Positions 48,385 through 56,861 of a DNA stretch of 64,000 bases are shown in pieces. Origin of the DNA: Bacillota bacterium (GTDB lineage Bacteria; Bacillota; Clostridia; Christensenellales; Borkfalkiaceae); the NCBI GenBank assembly GCA_019423125.1, contig JAHZBZ010000009.1:22119-86118 (forward strand), read 5' to 3'. Position numbers and translations under genes: made by a program. Every line of letters begins with the position of its first letter. Position 1 is the first letter of the stretch. The notes below the pieces were generated by a model that saw only the letters and a program-made list of their open reading frames with translations, searched no databases and was not told where the DNA came from.

Positions 48385-49830
48385 ATGAGAGAGGACGACA
48401 TCCGACAGGAAGAAGAGGAGAGCCGCCGCCGCGTGCGCGAAGCGCAGCGGCGCGCGGAGGAGAAGAGCGCGCGGCGCGCGCTCGAAGAGGAAAAGCGCTC
48501 GCGCGAGGCGGGCGGCGGCGAAAAGAAGAGCGTGGGCGGCTGGATCGCGGCGGTGGTGTCGCTGTCCGTGGCGGTGCTCGCGCTGGGCGCGGTGGTCACC
48601 GTGGGGTATTTCGACCTGCGCGACGCGAAGAGATCGCTCGCAGACGGGATGCGCGGCGCGGTGTACGAGTTCGCGGGGCTGGTCGAGGACCTGGACGCAA
48701 GCCTCGCAAAGGCGCGCCTCACGCAGAGCGACCGCGAGATGCAGAAGGTGCTCACCGACGTGCTCGTGGACAGCGTGCTCGCGGAGAAGTGCCTGGAGGC
48801 GTTCCCCGTGGACAGCCACGCGGCAGAACAGCTGACCGCATACGTCAATCGCACGGGCGACTATGCCCGCACGCTGCTGCACAAGCTCGCGTCGGGCGTC
48901 TCGCTCAGCGAAGAGGAGCGCGAGGTGGTGGACTACCTCTGCGAGACGACGGGCAAGGTGCGCGCGGCGCTCCCCGCGCTCGTCGAGGGCGCGAACGGCG
49001 GGTTCGACAAGCTGACCGAGGGCTTTTCGGTTCCCTTCGGCAAGCTCAACGAGCCGGTCACCGAGGTGCCCAAGAGCATCGAGGACGGCCCTTTCGCGCA
49101 GGGCAGCGCAAAGCGCGAGAGCGAGTACCTGAAAGGGGAGCGCGCGCTGAGCGACGCGGAGCTCTTCCGCGCGGCGGAAAAGGCGCTTTCGCCCCTTTCG
49201 CCCGTGGGTCTGCGCGCGGACGGCTGCACGCAGAGCGGCGAGGGATACGCCTGCTTCCGCTTCGAGGACGAGGCGGGCAACGGCTACAGCGCGCAGCTGA
49301 GCGTGCGCGGCGGCAGGCTCGCCCTGCTGACGGGGTTCGCGCCCTGCGGCAAGGAAAACTACGACGCGGACGCCTGCGCGCAGATCGCGCAGAAATTCCT
49401 CGAGGGCTGCGGCTATGCGGACATGACGCCCGTCTGGACGGGTGAAGCGGGCGGCGCCTGCGTGATCAACTTCGTGCGCGAGCAGGACGGCGTTCTGCTC
49501 TACCCCGAGATGATCAAGGTCAAGGTGTGTGAGGCGCGCGGTACGGTGACGGGCTTCGACGCGCACGCCTGGCTGGTCAACCACCGCGAGCGGGAGCTTC
49601 CCGTGCCGACGGTGCCGATGGAGCGCATCCGCGCCAACGCCGAGAGCCGCATGGAGCTGTACGGCATCCGCACCGCGCTCATCCCCTGCGAGGGGGAGGA
49701 GGTGCTCGCCTACGAGATCCGCGGCGAGTACGGCGGCAGGGTGTACTACGCCTACGTGGACGCCCTGACGGGCGAGACGGCGGACATCTTCACGCTCGTG
49801 CACACGGACGGAGGGGACAAACTGCTTTGA
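48385..49830 (+). CDS. ypeB: Germination protein YpeB
   Basis: 481 residues. A charged N-terminal coiled region (RRVREAQRRAEEKSARRAL) leads to a transmembrane helix at about 50-72. The YpeB core follows, with three PepSY-like repeats in the C-terminal half (for example VTGFDAHAWLVNHRERELP and VYYAYVDALTGETADIF). YpeB stabilises SleB in the spore. The very acidic and basic 45-residue N-terminus is longer than I would expect. It ends at a strong terminator. Confidence 0.92.
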   Translation: MREDDIRQEEEESRRRVREAQRRAEEKSARRALEEEKRSREAGGGEKKSVGGWIAAVVSLSVAVLALGAVVTVGYFDLRDAKRSLADGMRGAVYEFAGLVEDLDASLAKARLTQSDREMQKVLTDVLVDSVLAEKCLEAFPVDSHAAEQLTAYVNRTGDYARTLLHKLASGVSLSEEEREVVDYLCETTGKVRAALPALVEGANGGFDKLTEGFSVPFGKLNEPVTEVPKSIEDGPFAQGSAKRESEYLKGERALSDAELFRAAEKALSPLSPVGLRADGCTQSGEGYACFRFEDEAGNGYSAQLSVRGGRLALLTGFAPCGKENYDADACAQIAQKFLEGCGYADMTPVWTGEAGGACVINFVREQDGVLLYPEMIKVKVCEARGTVTGFDAHAWLVNHRERELPVPTVPMERIRANAESRMELYGIRTALIPCEGEEVLAYEIRGEYGGRVYYAYVDALTGETADIFTLVHTDGGDKLL

Positions 49831-49839
49831 CGGAGAAAG

Positions 49840-49866
49840 ACCGCGCAATTTTGCGCGGTTTTTTTC
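49840..49866 (+). terminator. Terminator of sleB-ypeB
   Basis: A 9-bp stem ACCGCGCAA/TTGCGCGGT with a 2-nt loop, then seven T. Confidence 0.92.
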
Positions 49867-49875
49867 GAGCGGTGA

Positions 49876-49904
49876 TTGACAAAAAGGGGAAAATCGTTTA
49901 TAAT
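49876..49904 (+). promoter_or_regulatory. Promoter of the SecB-like gene and fabZ
   Basis: TTGACA (49876-49881), 17 bp, TATAAT (49899-49904), both perfect. Confidence 0.92.
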
Positions 49905-49984
49905 TGAAGAAGAGTCCCGCGAAAGTCGGGAGCGGCGTGCGCGCGGTGCGCACGGGGAAAACACATGCAATCGGAGAGGAGATC

Positions 49985-50413
49985 ATGCAGAAAGTCAATC
50001 AGACATTGAAGGGGATCCGCGTGGACGAACTGTCCTTCCGCCTCAACGGCATCCGTCCGCAGGCAGGGGGCAAGTTCGATCTCAAGCCCGCCTTTTCGCG
50101 CCGCGTGCGCAGGGCGGTCGAGAACGAAAATGTGATGTTCGTCTCGCTCAGCGTAAAGATAGAGAGCACAAAGGAGATGCCCAAGCCCTTTGACATCGCC
50201 GTCGTCATGACGGGCGTGTTCGAGACGGAAGCGGGCACGGACGCGGAGAAAAAGGCGGCGGTCGCGGACGCGACGGCGGTGCTGTATCCCTACCTCCGCG
50301 CGACGGTGACCGGGCTTACGGGCACGGCGATGACCTCGCCGCTGGTGCTGCCAGTCGTAAACGGCGTCCTCTTCCCCGAAGACAGGGATACGGACGGCGA
50401 AGTGTTCAGCTGA
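49985..50413 (+). CDS. SecB-like protein
   Basis: 142 residues. The layout follows the SecB fold: strands (ELSFRLNGIRPQ, ENVMFVSLSVKIES, FDIAVVMTGVFETEAG), then a helix with an ATAVLYPYLRATVTGLTGTA segment resembling SecB's LFPYARELISDLVTRG, and a final SPLVLPVVNGVLFPE like the SecB LAPVNFDALF. SecB is a chaperone for export in Proteobacteria; Firmicute relatives are diverged and some act with toxin-antitoxin or other partners. GAGAGGAGA before ATG 49985 sets the start. It is cotranscribed with fabZ (11 bp apart). Confidence 0.6.
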   Translation: MQKVNQTLKGIRVDELSFRLNGIRPQAGGKFDLKPAFSRRVRRAVENENVMFVSLSVKIESTKEMPKPFDIAVVMTGVFETEAGTDAEKKAAVADATAVLYPYLRATVTGLTGTAMTSPLVLPVVNGVLFPEDRDTDGEVFS

Positions 50414-50424
50414 GGAGGCGTTTC

Positions 50425-50844
50425 ATGAACAGAGAGGAGATCAAAAAGATCCTGCCCCACCGCGAGCCCATGCTCCTGCTCGACGAGGTCGAGATCAACG
50501 AGGCTGGCGAATCGGTCGGAAAATACACCGTCAAGGGCGACGAGTTCTTTTTGCAGGGGCACTTCCCCGGCAATCCGATCGTGCCCGGCGTCATCCAGTG
50601 CGAGATGATCGCGCAGGCGGCGGTCGCGCTCATTCCCGACACCAAGGACGCGGTCCCGATGTACACGGGGCTGAACAACGTCAAGTTCAAAAACCCGCTT
50701 CTGCCCGGCGACACGGCGGTCATGACCGTCGCGCTGACCGCGCGCAAGGGCATCTTCTGCTTTGCCAAAGGCAGGCTGGAAGCGAACGGAAAACTCTGCA
50801 CGAGCGCTGAGTTCTCCTTTGCCATCGTACCCAAAAAAGCATAA
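50425..50844 (+). CDS. fabZ: 3-hydroxyacyl-ACP dehydratase
   Basis: 139 residues, hot-dog fold. ILPHREPMLLLDEV near the N-terminus, catalytic His46 in QGHFPGNPIVPGV, and Glu60 in VIQCEMIAQ. It dehydrates 3-hydroxyacyl-ACP to trans-2-enoyl-ACP in fatty acid elongation. It is placed before, not inside, the main fab operon, and is separated from it by a terminator and a promoter. Confidence 0.96.
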   Translation: MNREEIKKILPHREPMLLLDEVEINEAGESVGKYTVKGDEFFLQGHFPGNPIVPGVIQCEMIAQAAVALIPDTKDAVPMYTGLNNVKFKNPLLPGDTAVMTVALTARKGIFCFAKGRLEANGKLCTSAEFSFAIVPKKA

Positions 50845-50856
50845 AAGGCATTTTCT

Positions 50857-50890
50857 GCGCGCCCGCAGTATGCGGGCGCGCCCTTGTTTT
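50857..50890 (+). terminator. Terminator after fabZ
   Basis: An 11-bp stem GCGCGCCCGCA/TGCGGGCGCGC with loop GTA, then CCTTGTTTT. Confidence 0.75.
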
Positions 50891-50922
50891 ATGCCGCAAT
50901 TTCCGCTTTTTTGCAATATGGC

Positions 50923-50951
50923 TTGACTTAACGGGGCAAATTTACTATAAT
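50923..50951 (+). promoter_or_regulatory. Promoter of the main fab-acc operon
   Basis: TTGACT (50923-50928), 17 bp, TATAAT (50946-50951). A short dyad AGCAA-6-TTGCT follows at 50954-50969 at the start site, and a leader hairpin CCGCGC/GCGCGG lies at 50975-50992. I found no clear FapR or FabT box. Confidence 0.8.
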
Positions 50952-51017
50952 AAAGCAAGGAACTTTGCTCTTTGCCGCGCGAAAAAGCGCGGGAAAAAAG
51001 AGCGGGAGCGATCGAAT

Positions 51018-51989
51018 ATGTCAATGTATATTGCGGGCACGGGCAGCGCCCTCCCGCGCAAAATCGTAACAAACGACGACCTGGCGCAGATGATGGACAC
51101 CTCGGACGAGTGGATCTACACCCGCACGGGCATCCACCGCAGGCACGTTCTCACCGACGAGCGTCTGGACGATCTCGCGATCGCCTCGGCCAAGCTCGCG
51201 CTGGAAGACGCGGGGCTGGACGGCGCCGACATCGACCTCATCCTGTGCGCGACCATGCGCGCGGACACCTTCACCCCTTCGCTCGCCTGCACGGTGGCGG
51301 GGGCGATCGGCTCGCACGCGCCCGCGTTCGACCTCAACGCCGCCTGCGTCGGCGTGCTTTACTGCATGGAGACGGCGGACGCGTTCATCTCGACGGGCAG
51401 GGCGAAAAACGTCCTGATCGTGTCCGCGGAGGCGATGAGCAAGCTGGTGGACTGGCAGGACCGTTCCACCTGCGTGCTGTTCGGCGACGGCGCGGGCGCG
51501 ATGGTGGTGCGCGAGGGCGAGGGCAGGCTCGCGGGCGTGCTCACCTCCGACCCGTCCTTCTTCATCCATATGCCCAACGTCGAGGGGGTGAACAACCCCT
51601 TCAATCAGATCGCACAGGAGCCGCTCGCCATGCACATGGACGGCGGCGAGGTGTATAAATTCGCGGTCAACGCGATGGGGCACCGCATCGAAGAGGTGTG
51701 CGCGCAGGCGGGGCTTTCCCCCGCGGACATCGACTGGTACCTTCCGCACCAGGCGAACGTGCGCATCATCGACGCGAGCCTCAAAAAGTTCCGCATCGAG
51801 AAGAGCAAAGTGCTCCTCAACATCGCCGACTGCGGCAACATGAGCGCGACGTCGGTGATGGTCCTGCTGGACCAATTCGCCCGCAAGGGCACCTTTCACA
51901 CGGGAGACAAGCTGCTCCTGGTCGCCTTCGGCGGAGGGCTGACCAGCGGCGCTGTCATCATAGAATGGAAAAAAGACCAAAAAAATTAA
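51018..51989 (+). CDS. fabH: 3-oxoacyl-ACP synthase III
   Basis: 323 residues. It starts fatty acid synthesis by joining an acyl-CoA to malonyl-ACP. The catalytic triad is visible: Cys110 in NAACVGVLY, His244 in LPHQANVRI and Asn274 in DCGNMSATS. The length and spacing equal the classic enzymes. It is the first gene of the fab-acc operon. Confidence 0.97.
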   Translation: MSMYIAGTGSALPRKIVTNDDLAQMMDTSDEWIYTRTGIHRRHVLTDERLDDLAIASAKLALEDAGLDGADIDLILCATMRADTFTPSLACTVAGAIGSHAPAFDLNAACVGVLYCMETADAFISTGRAKNVLIVSAEAMSKLVDWQDRSTCVLFGDGAGAMVVREGEGRLAGVLTSDPSFFIHMPNVEGVNNPFNQIAQEPLAMHMDGGEVYKFAVNAMGHRIEEVCAQAGLSPADIDWYLPHQANVRIIDASLKKFRIEKSKVLLNIADCGNMSATSVMVLLDQFARKGTFHTGDKLLLVAFGGGLTSGAVIIEWKKDQKN

Positions 51990-52017
51990 AATCGATTTGA
52001 AAAGGAGAACAAAAATC

Positions 52018-52245
52018 ATGACTACGTTGGAAAAATTGAAGGAAATCCTCAGCGAGTGCAAGGGCGAAGACCTCAACATCACGCCCGAGACCACCTTCGA
52101 CGAGCTGGAGTTCGACTCCCTCGACAAAGTGGACATCGTCATGCAGATCGAGGAGGCGTATGACATTTCCCTCGGCGACAACATGCAGCTCTCCACCATC
52201 GGCGAACTCATCGCGAAGATCGACGAGGCGGTCGCCAACAAGTAA
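52018..52245 (+). CDS. acpP: Acyl carrier protein
   Basis: 75 residues, acidic and four-helical. Ser34 in EFDSLDKVDIVMQ is the 4'-phosphopantetheine site. An in-frame ATG 21 bp upstream exists; AAGGAG and homology support ATG 52018. It lies between fabH and fabK. Confidence 0.97.
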   Translation: MTTLEKLKEILSECKGEDLNITPETTFDELEFDSLDKVDIVMQIEEAYDISLGDNMQLSTIGELIAKIDEAVANK

Positions 52246-52257
52246 GAAGGCGACGAC

Positions 52258-53199
52258 ATGCAGACAAAACTCACAAAACTCCTGGGAATAAAATACCCGA
52301 TCATCCAGGGCGGCATGGCATGGATCGCGGACGCGTCCCTCGCGAGCGCGGTCTCCAATGCGGGCGGCCTCGGCATCATCTCGGCGATGAACGCGAACGC
52401 CGACTGGGTGCGCGAGGAGATCCGCAAGTGCCGTACGATGACGGACAAACCCTTCGGCGTCAACATCATGCTGATGAGCCCGCACGTCGAAGAGGTGGCG
52501 AAGATGGTCGCCGAAGAGCGCGTCCCCGTCGTCACCACGGGCGCAGGCAACCCCTCGCGCTTCATCAAGATGTGGAAAGAGGCGGGCATCATCGTGCTGC
52601 CCGTGGTCGCCTCCACCGCGCTCGCGAAGATGGTCGAGCGCGCGGGCGTCGACGCCGTGATCGCCGAGGGCGGCGAGAGCGGCGGGCACGTCGGCGATCT
52701 CACGACCATGGCGCTCGTGCCGCAGGTCGTGGACGCGGTCTCTCTGCCCGTCGTCGCGGCGGGCGGCATCGGGGACGGCAGGGGCGTCGTCGCCGCATTC
52801 GCGCTGGGCGCGTGCGGCGTGCAGATGGGCACCCGCTTCCTCGTCGCCAAGGAGTGCACGGTCAGCGACGCCTATAAAAAGAAGGTGCTCGCGGCGAAGG
52901 ACATCTCCACGATGGTCACGGGCAGGCGGCTGGGCCACCCCGTCCGCGCCATCAAGACCACATACACCAACGCCTATGCCAAGCTGGAGGCGGATTCCAA
53001 CTACCCCGACGAAAAGCTCGAGGAGTTCGGCGTCGGCTCTCTGCGCAAGGCGGCGAAGGAGGGCAACGTCGAGGAGGGCTGCTTCCTCGCCGGCCAGATC
53101 GCGGGCATGGTCAACCGCGAACAGCCCGCCGCGGAGATGATCGAAGAGATCATGTCGCAGGCGGAAAAACTGATGGAGGGCGTCAAATGGGAGGTGTAG
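52258..53199 (+). CDS. fabK: Enoyl-ACP reductase II (FMN, NADH)
   Basis: 313 residues, TIM barrel of the FabK/nitronate monooxygenase group. It has KYPIIQGGMAWIADASLASA, the conserved GGESGGHVGDLTTM loop with catalytic-site His, and AAGGIGDGRGVVAAFALGA for FMN phosphate binding. It performs the last elongation step in place of FabI. Its 3' end overlaps fabD by 13 bp. Confidence 0.96.
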   Translation: MQTKLTKLLGIKYPIIQGGMAWIADASLASAVSNAGGLGIISAMNANADWVREEIRKCRTMTDKPFGVNIMLMSPHVEEVAKMVAEERVPVVTTGAGNPSRFIKMWKEAGIIVLPVVASTALAKMVERAGVDAVIAEGGESGGHVGDLTTMALVPQVVDAVSLPVVAAGGIGDGRGVVAAFALGACGVQMGTRFLVAKECTVSDAYKKKVLAAKDISTMVTGRRLGHPVRAIKTTYTNAYAKLEADSNYPDEKLEEFGVGSLRKAAKEGNVEEGCFLAGQIAGMVNREQPAAEMIEEIMSQAEKLMEGVKWEV

Positions 53200-54023
53200 C
53201 CTTTCTGTTCGCCGGGCAGGGGGCGCAGGTCCCCGGCATGGCGGGCGACGTCAGGGACCTTCCCAAGGTCAAGGCGCTCTTCGATCTCGCCGAGGGCATC
53301 CGCCCCGGCATCGTGGACAAGATGCTCTGCGGCACGCAGGAGGAGCTCAACCGCACCCTGCTGACCCAGCCGACCATGTTCCTCGCCGACCTCGCCTACG
53401 CCTACGCGAAGGAAGAGGAGCTCGGCGCGCCCGAATGCGTCTGCGGATTTTCCGTGGGCGAAGTTCCCGCGCTCTGTTTTGCGGGGGTGTTGTCCGAGGC
53501 GGACGCCTTCCGCACCATCTGCAAGCGCGCGGAGTTGATGGAGGCGTACACCGAGCGGGTCAAAGGCTGCATGATCGCGGTCATCGGGCTTTCGAGCGAC
53601 GCGGTGGAGGCGCTGTGCGACGGCACCGACACCCATCCCGCCAACTACAACGGCTCCAAACAGACGGTCGTCGCCTGCAAGGCCTCCGCGGAGGAGGCGT
53701 TCACCGCCAAAGTCAAGGCGGCGGGCGGCAGGGCGATGAAGCTGCGCGTTTCGGGCATGTTCCACTGTCCCGAACTTCTCCCCGAGGCGGAGCGCTTCGA
53801 GGAATTTCTGCGCACCCTCTCGTTCGGTGCGCCGCGCATGGACGTGTACGCAAACCTCACGGCGAAGCCGTACGAGGGCGATTTTGCGCGCACGCTCGCG
53901 CAGCAGATGTGTTCCCCCGTCCGCTTCACGGCGACGGTCGCGGCGATGAAGGCGCGCGGCATCGGGGAATTTGTCGAAGTCGGACCCGGCAAAGTGCTGA
54001 CGGGTCTCGTCGCGCGCGGCTGA
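53187..54023 (+). CDS. fabD: Malonyl-CoA:ACP transacylase
   Basis: 278 residues. FLFAGQGAQVPGM at the start, nucleophile Ser89 in GFSVGEVPAL (GHSxGE in most relatives), and His193 in SGMFHCPEL. It loads malonyl groups on ACP. The His-to-Phe change just before the nucleophile is a modest deviation. Confidence 0.94.
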   Translation: MGGVAFLFAGQGAQVPGMAGDVRDLPKVKALFDLAEGIRPGIVDKMLCGTQEELNRTLLTQPTMFLADLAYAYAKEEELGAPECVCGFSVGEVPALCFAGVLSEADAFRTICKRAELMEAYTERVKGCMIAVIGLSSDAVEALCDGTDTHPANYNGSKQTVVACKASAEEAFTAKVKAAGGRAMKLRVSGMFHCPELLPEAERFEEFLRTLSFGAPRMDVYANLTAKPYEGDFARTLAQQMCSPVRFTATVAAMKARGIGEFVEVGPGKVLTGLVARG

Positions 54024-54076
54024 GCGGCGCGAAGACAGGCGCGTACAGGCGCGCAACAAAATTCAAAAACGACGGG

Positions 54077-54134
54077 GGAGGCGCCGCCCTTGCGGGCGGC
54101 GCCTCCGCCCCTCGCGCCCGCACGCGCGGGCGCG
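54077..54134 (+). repeat. Two intra-operon hairpins between fabD and fabG
   Basis: A 13-bp stem (54077-54089 with 54094-54106) and a 9-bp stem CGCGCCCGC/GCGGGCGCG (54113-54121 with 54126-54134). There is no T run, so they are probably mRNA-stability or processing sites. Confidence 0.65.
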
Positions 54135-54150
54135 AAAGGGAGTTTCAGAT

Positions 54151-54888
54151 ATGGAAAAAAGGATCGCACTGATCACGGGTGCGGGCAGGGGCATCGGCGC
54201 GAAGATCGCGCTCACCCTCGCCGCCGAAGGCACCGACGTCGCGGTCGTCGATTACAGCGACGAGGCCGCGGCAAAGGAGACGATGGACGCGCTCGCGGCG
54301 GCGGGCGTCACCGCGCGCTATTATAAATGCGACGTCTCCGATTTCAACGCGACGAAGGAAGTCGTCGACCGCGTGGTCAAGGATTTCGGCAAGATCGACA
54401 TCCTCGTCAACAACGCGGGCATCACCGCGGACAAACTTCTCATGCGCATGGACGAATCGGACTGGGACCGCGTGCTCAACATCAACCTTAAAGGCTGTTT
54501 CAACATGGTGCGCCACGTCACGCCCTACATGATGCGCAAGCGCTACGGCCGCATCGTCTCCATCAGCTCGGTGGTCGGGCTCATGGGCAACGCCGGGCAG
54601 GCGAACTATTCCGCGTCCAAGGCGGGCATCATCGGCCTGACCAAGACGGTCGCCAAGGAGTTCGGCTCCCGCGGCGTCACGGCGAACGCGGTCGCGCCCG
54701 GCTTCATCAAGACGGCGATGACGGACGCGCTGACCGAGGAGCAGAAACAGGCGATGCACAAGCTCATCCCGCTCGGCTCGCTGGGCGAGACGGAGGACAT
54801 CGCGCAGGCGGTGCGTTTCCTCGTCTCGGACGCGGCGCGCTACATCACGGGCGTCGTCCTCCGCGTGGACGGCGGCATGTGCATGTGA
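54151..54888 (+). CDS. fabG: 3-oxoacyl-ACP reductase
   Basis: 245 residues, short-chain dehydrogenase. Cofactor motif TGAGRGIGAKIA, NNAGIT, SISSVVG, and the Tyr153-xxx-Lys157 pair in NYSASKAG. It reduces 3-oxoacyl-ACP with NADPH. Confidence 0.96.
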   Translation: MEKRIALITGAGRGIGAKIALTLAAEGTDVAVVDYSDEAAAKETMDALAAAGVTARYYKCDVSDFNATKEVVDRVVKDFGKIDILVNNAGITADKLLMRMDESDWDRVLNINLKGCFNMVRHVTPYMMRKRYGRIVSISSVVGLMGNAGQANYSASKAGIIGLTKTVAKEFGSRGVTANAVAPGFIKTAMTDALTEEQKQAMHKLIPLGSLGETEDIAQAVRFLVSDAARYITGVVLRVDGGMCM

Positions 54889-54917
54889 CGGAAGGAAGAT
54901 CAGGCAGGAGGTTCGAC

Positions 54918-56150
54918 ATGGACAGAAGAGTAGTGGTCACGGGTCTCGGGGCGGTCTCGCCCCTCGGCAACGACGTAAAGACGACCTGGGAAAACATGAA
55001 AAAGGGCGTGAACGGCATCGACACGGTGACCAAGTTCGACGCGAGCGAGTTCAAGTGTTCGCTCGCGGGCGAGGTGCGCGGGTTCGATCCCACGCTGTAC
55101 ATGCCCAAGGGCGAAGTCCGCAAGACGGACGTCTACACGCAGTACGCGGTCGCGGCGGCGACGCAGGCGTACGAAGACAGCGGCATGACCGCGGAGAGCA
55201 TCGCGCCCGAGCGCTTCGGCGTGTACATCGGGTCGGGCATCGGCGGCATCCAGACGCTCGTCACCGAGCACACCAAGCTCATCGAAAAGGGCGCCGGCAG
55301 GGTCTCTCCCTTCTTCGTGCCCATGATGATCTCCAACATCGCCTCGGGCACGGTCGCGATCAAATACAACGCGCAGGGCCCGAACATCGGCATCGTCACG
55401 GCGTGCGCGACCTCGACCAACAGCATCGGCGAGGCGGTGCGCGTCATCCGCCACGGCTATGCGGACGCGATGCTCGCGGGCGGCAGCGAGGCGGCGATCA
55501 TCCCGCTGTGTTTTGCGGGATTCATCAACTGCCAGGCGCTCTCGCAGAGCACGGACAAGGACCGCGCGTCCATTCCCTTTGACAAGGAGCGCGGCGGGTT
55601 CGTGATGGGCGAGGGCGGCGCGGTGCTCATGCTCGAGGAGTACGAGCACGCGAAGGCGCGCGGCGCGAAGATCTACGCCGAAGTGGTCGGCTACGGCTGC
55701 ACCAACGACGCCTATCACATGACGGCACCCAACCCCGAGGCGATCGCCTCCGCAAAGGCGATCGAGATCGCCGCGAAAGAGGGCGGCATCGTCGGCGGCA
55801 GGGACGTCTACGTCAACGCGCACGGCACGGGCACCCCGCTCAACGACAAGACGGAGACCAACGCGCTCAAGCGCGCGTTCGGGCAGGACGCGTACAAGCT
55901 GCACGTCTCCTCCACCAAGTCGATGACGGGCCACATGCTCGGCGCGGCGGGCGGCATCGAGGCGCTCGCGTCCGTGCTCGCGCTGTACGAGGGGGTCATC
56001 CCTCCCACCATCAACTACCGCGTGCCCGACGAGGAATGCGACCTCGACGTCACGCCCAACACGGCGCAGGAGGCGGATCTCAGGTTCGCGCTCTCCACGT
56101 CGCTCGGCTTCGGCGGACACAACGGCTGCCTCGCCTTCAAAAAGATCTGA
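54918..56150 (+). CDS. fabF: 3-oxoacyl-ACP synthase II
   Basis: 410 residues. The Cys-His-His triad is at Cys163 (TACATSTNS), His302 (NAHGTGTPLND) and His339 (KSMTGHMLGAAG). It elongates acyl-ACP with malonyl-ACP. CAGGAGG before ATG 54918 decides the start over an extension overlapping fabG. Confidence 0.97.
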   Translation: MDRRVVVTGLGAVSPLGNDVKTTWENMKKGVNGIDTVTKFDASEFKCSLAGEVRGFDPTLYMPKGEVRKTDVYTQYAVAAATQAYEDSGMTAESIAPERFGVYIGSGIGGIQTLVTEHTKLIEKGAGRVSPFFVPMMISNIASGTVAIKYNAQGPNIGIVTACATSTNSIGEAVRVIRHGYADAMLAGGSEAAIIPLCFAGFINCQALSQSTDKDRASIPFDKERGGFVMGEGGAVLMLEEYEHAKARGAKIYAEVVGYGCTNDAYHMTAPNPEAIASAKAIEIAAKEGGIVGGRDVYVNAHGTGTPLNDKTETNALKRAFGQDAYKLHVSSTKSMTGHMLGAAGGIEALASVLALYEGVIPPTINYRVPDEECDLDVTPNTAQEADLRFALSTSLGFGGHNGCLAFKKI

Positions 56151-56156
56151 AAAAAG

Positions 56157-56219
56157 AGACTTCCCGCGCCCGCGGAAGGCGCGCAGGCGCGGGGTCTTTG
56201 AATGTTTGAATCTTTGAAT
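56157..56219 (+). promoter_or_regulatory. Leader hairpin and triple TTTGAAT before accB
   Basis: AGAC-CCCGCGCC (56157-56170) can pair with GGCGCGGG-GTCT (56186-56197). TTTGAAT follows three times, at 56197, 56205 and 56213, an 8-bp step. Confidence 0.55.
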
Positions 56220-56242
56220 CGTAGAAAAAGGAGCAACAGAAA

Positions 56243-56710
<468 letters not shown>

Positions 56711-56861
56711 GAAAGAGAAGATCCGAAAAGAGAAAGATCGAAAGAGAGCGCTCCGTCCGCAGCGGCGGCGGGGCGGCCTTTCCCGCGGCGGCAGGGGGGA
56801 AAGAAACGGGCACGCGGGAGCAGAGGGGCGGCAGGTCCGCCAGAGCGCCACAGAGGTCAAT

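Noticed and set aside
50881..51017. FapR or FabT operator before fabH
   Set aside because: Neither the FapR palindrome nor a FabT-type TTTGA-N-TCAAA match is present; only a short 5-bp dyad is seen.
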